64,000 nt of DNA from a bacterium (GTDB lineage Bacteria; Planctomycetota; Planctomycetia; Pirellulales; Pirellulaceae): NCBI GenBank assembly GCA_030430075.1, contig JAUIGN010000012.1:62001-126000 (forward strand), read 5' to 3'. Numbering within the stretch: position 1 is the stretch's first letter; the number at the start of each line of letters is the position of its first letter. The notes under the pieces are model-generated. The model was given only the letters and a program-made list of their open reading frames with translations, ran no database searches and was not told the origin of the DNA. Made by a program: the position numbers and the translations under genes. This document shows positions 63,776-64,000 of this stretch, in pieces.

Positions 63776-64000
63776 ATGACTGCAGAACCCCTTCGAATGT
63801 TGGTGCTTGGTGCCCACCCGGACGACGCCGAGTTTCACGCGGGTGGGCTGATCTCGATTTACCGCCGGCTGGGGCACGACGTGAAGATTGTCTCGGTCAC
63901 CAACGGCGCCGCCGGCCATCATCGCTTGGGGGCCGATGAGTTGGCGGTCGTCCGCAACGAGGAGGCGCAGGCGGTGGCCGCCCTGACGGGTGTGACGTTC
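63776..64000 (+). CDS. PIG-L/LmbE-type deacetylase, N-terminal part
   Basis: The first 75 codons are present. The zinc motif AHPDDAEFHAGG at residues 13-24 identifies the PIG-L family of N-acetylglucosaminyl deacetylases. RLGADELAVVRNEEAQAVA follows as expected. The gene runs off the right edge. It is divergent from the M20 gene, with AGGAG near 63760 as ribosome binding site. Confidence 0.9.
   Translation, partial: MTAEPLRMLVLGAHPDDAEFHAGGLISIYRRLGHDVKIVSVTNGAAGHHRLGADELAVVRNEEAQAVAALTGVTF

Overview
The window looks like a piece of a GC-rich planctomycete chromosome (Pirellulales-like). The evidence is the combination of two secreted sulfatases, a DUF1501/DUF1800 pair, an ATP-grasp/oxoprolinase-fold/amino-acid-kinase trio of the methanofuran (tetrahydromethanopterin-linked C1) pathway, a Hanks-type Ser/Thr kinase and an ArsC-family selenoprotein. 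No rRNA, tRNA, CRISPR array, prophage or insertion sequence was recognised. Family calls are from reading motifs; no database search was run.

Layout. 1-3073 (minus): a gene running off the left edge, then mfnE, mfnF and mfnD-like genes. 3134-9335 (minus): an iron-sulfur assembly operon read sufR, nuoB, sufC, sufB, sufD, Rieske ferredoxin, sufT, behind a good sigma70-type promoter at 9492-9520. 9673-20036: an AGCS-type sodium symporter, tRNA-dihydrouridine synthase, a possible TolC-like protein, and an operon of a secreted protein with DUF1800 and DUF1501. 20700-33742: sulfatase, response regulator, small HTH protein, the selenoprotein (UGA at 24233-24235 with a SECIS-like hairpin), Gfo/Idh/MocA oxidoreductase, Ser/Thr kinase, 2-hydroxyacid dehydrogenase, RecQ, a PHP-type metallohydrolase and a second sulfatase.

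34037-45016 (minus): a lipid-type cluster of ketosynthase, ACP, two CrtI-like FAD oxidoreductases, FabZ-like dehydratase and FabI, followed by a TrhO-RluA fusion; upstream lie an OleD-like short-chain dehydrogenase and a FliG-domain protein. 45452-47911 (minus): a pterin-synthase-like gene, a CitG-like gene and a membrane protein. 48278-53926 (plus): chaperones groEL1-groES-groEL2, a terminator, then dnaJ-grpE, with a near-perfect sigma54 promoter ahead of groEL1. 54275-64000: FmdB and YacG zinc proteins, a polytopic membrane protein, P-II with a small receiver-like protein, a DUF481 protein, an HTH-EIIA fusion, RluA-like synthase, Maf, an M20 amidohydrolase and the start of a PIG-L deacetylase.

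Two classes of non-coding structure stand out. Short tandem arrays with units of 14, 15, 19, 21 or 26 bp sit at or between gene ends in at least nine places, and a palindrome with core GTCATGC-N3-GCATGAC occurs in three intergenic regions. The best candidates for new biology are the selenoprotein, the ACP/ketosynthase/double-CrtI cluster, the nuoB embedded in the suf operon, and sigma54 control of groEL.
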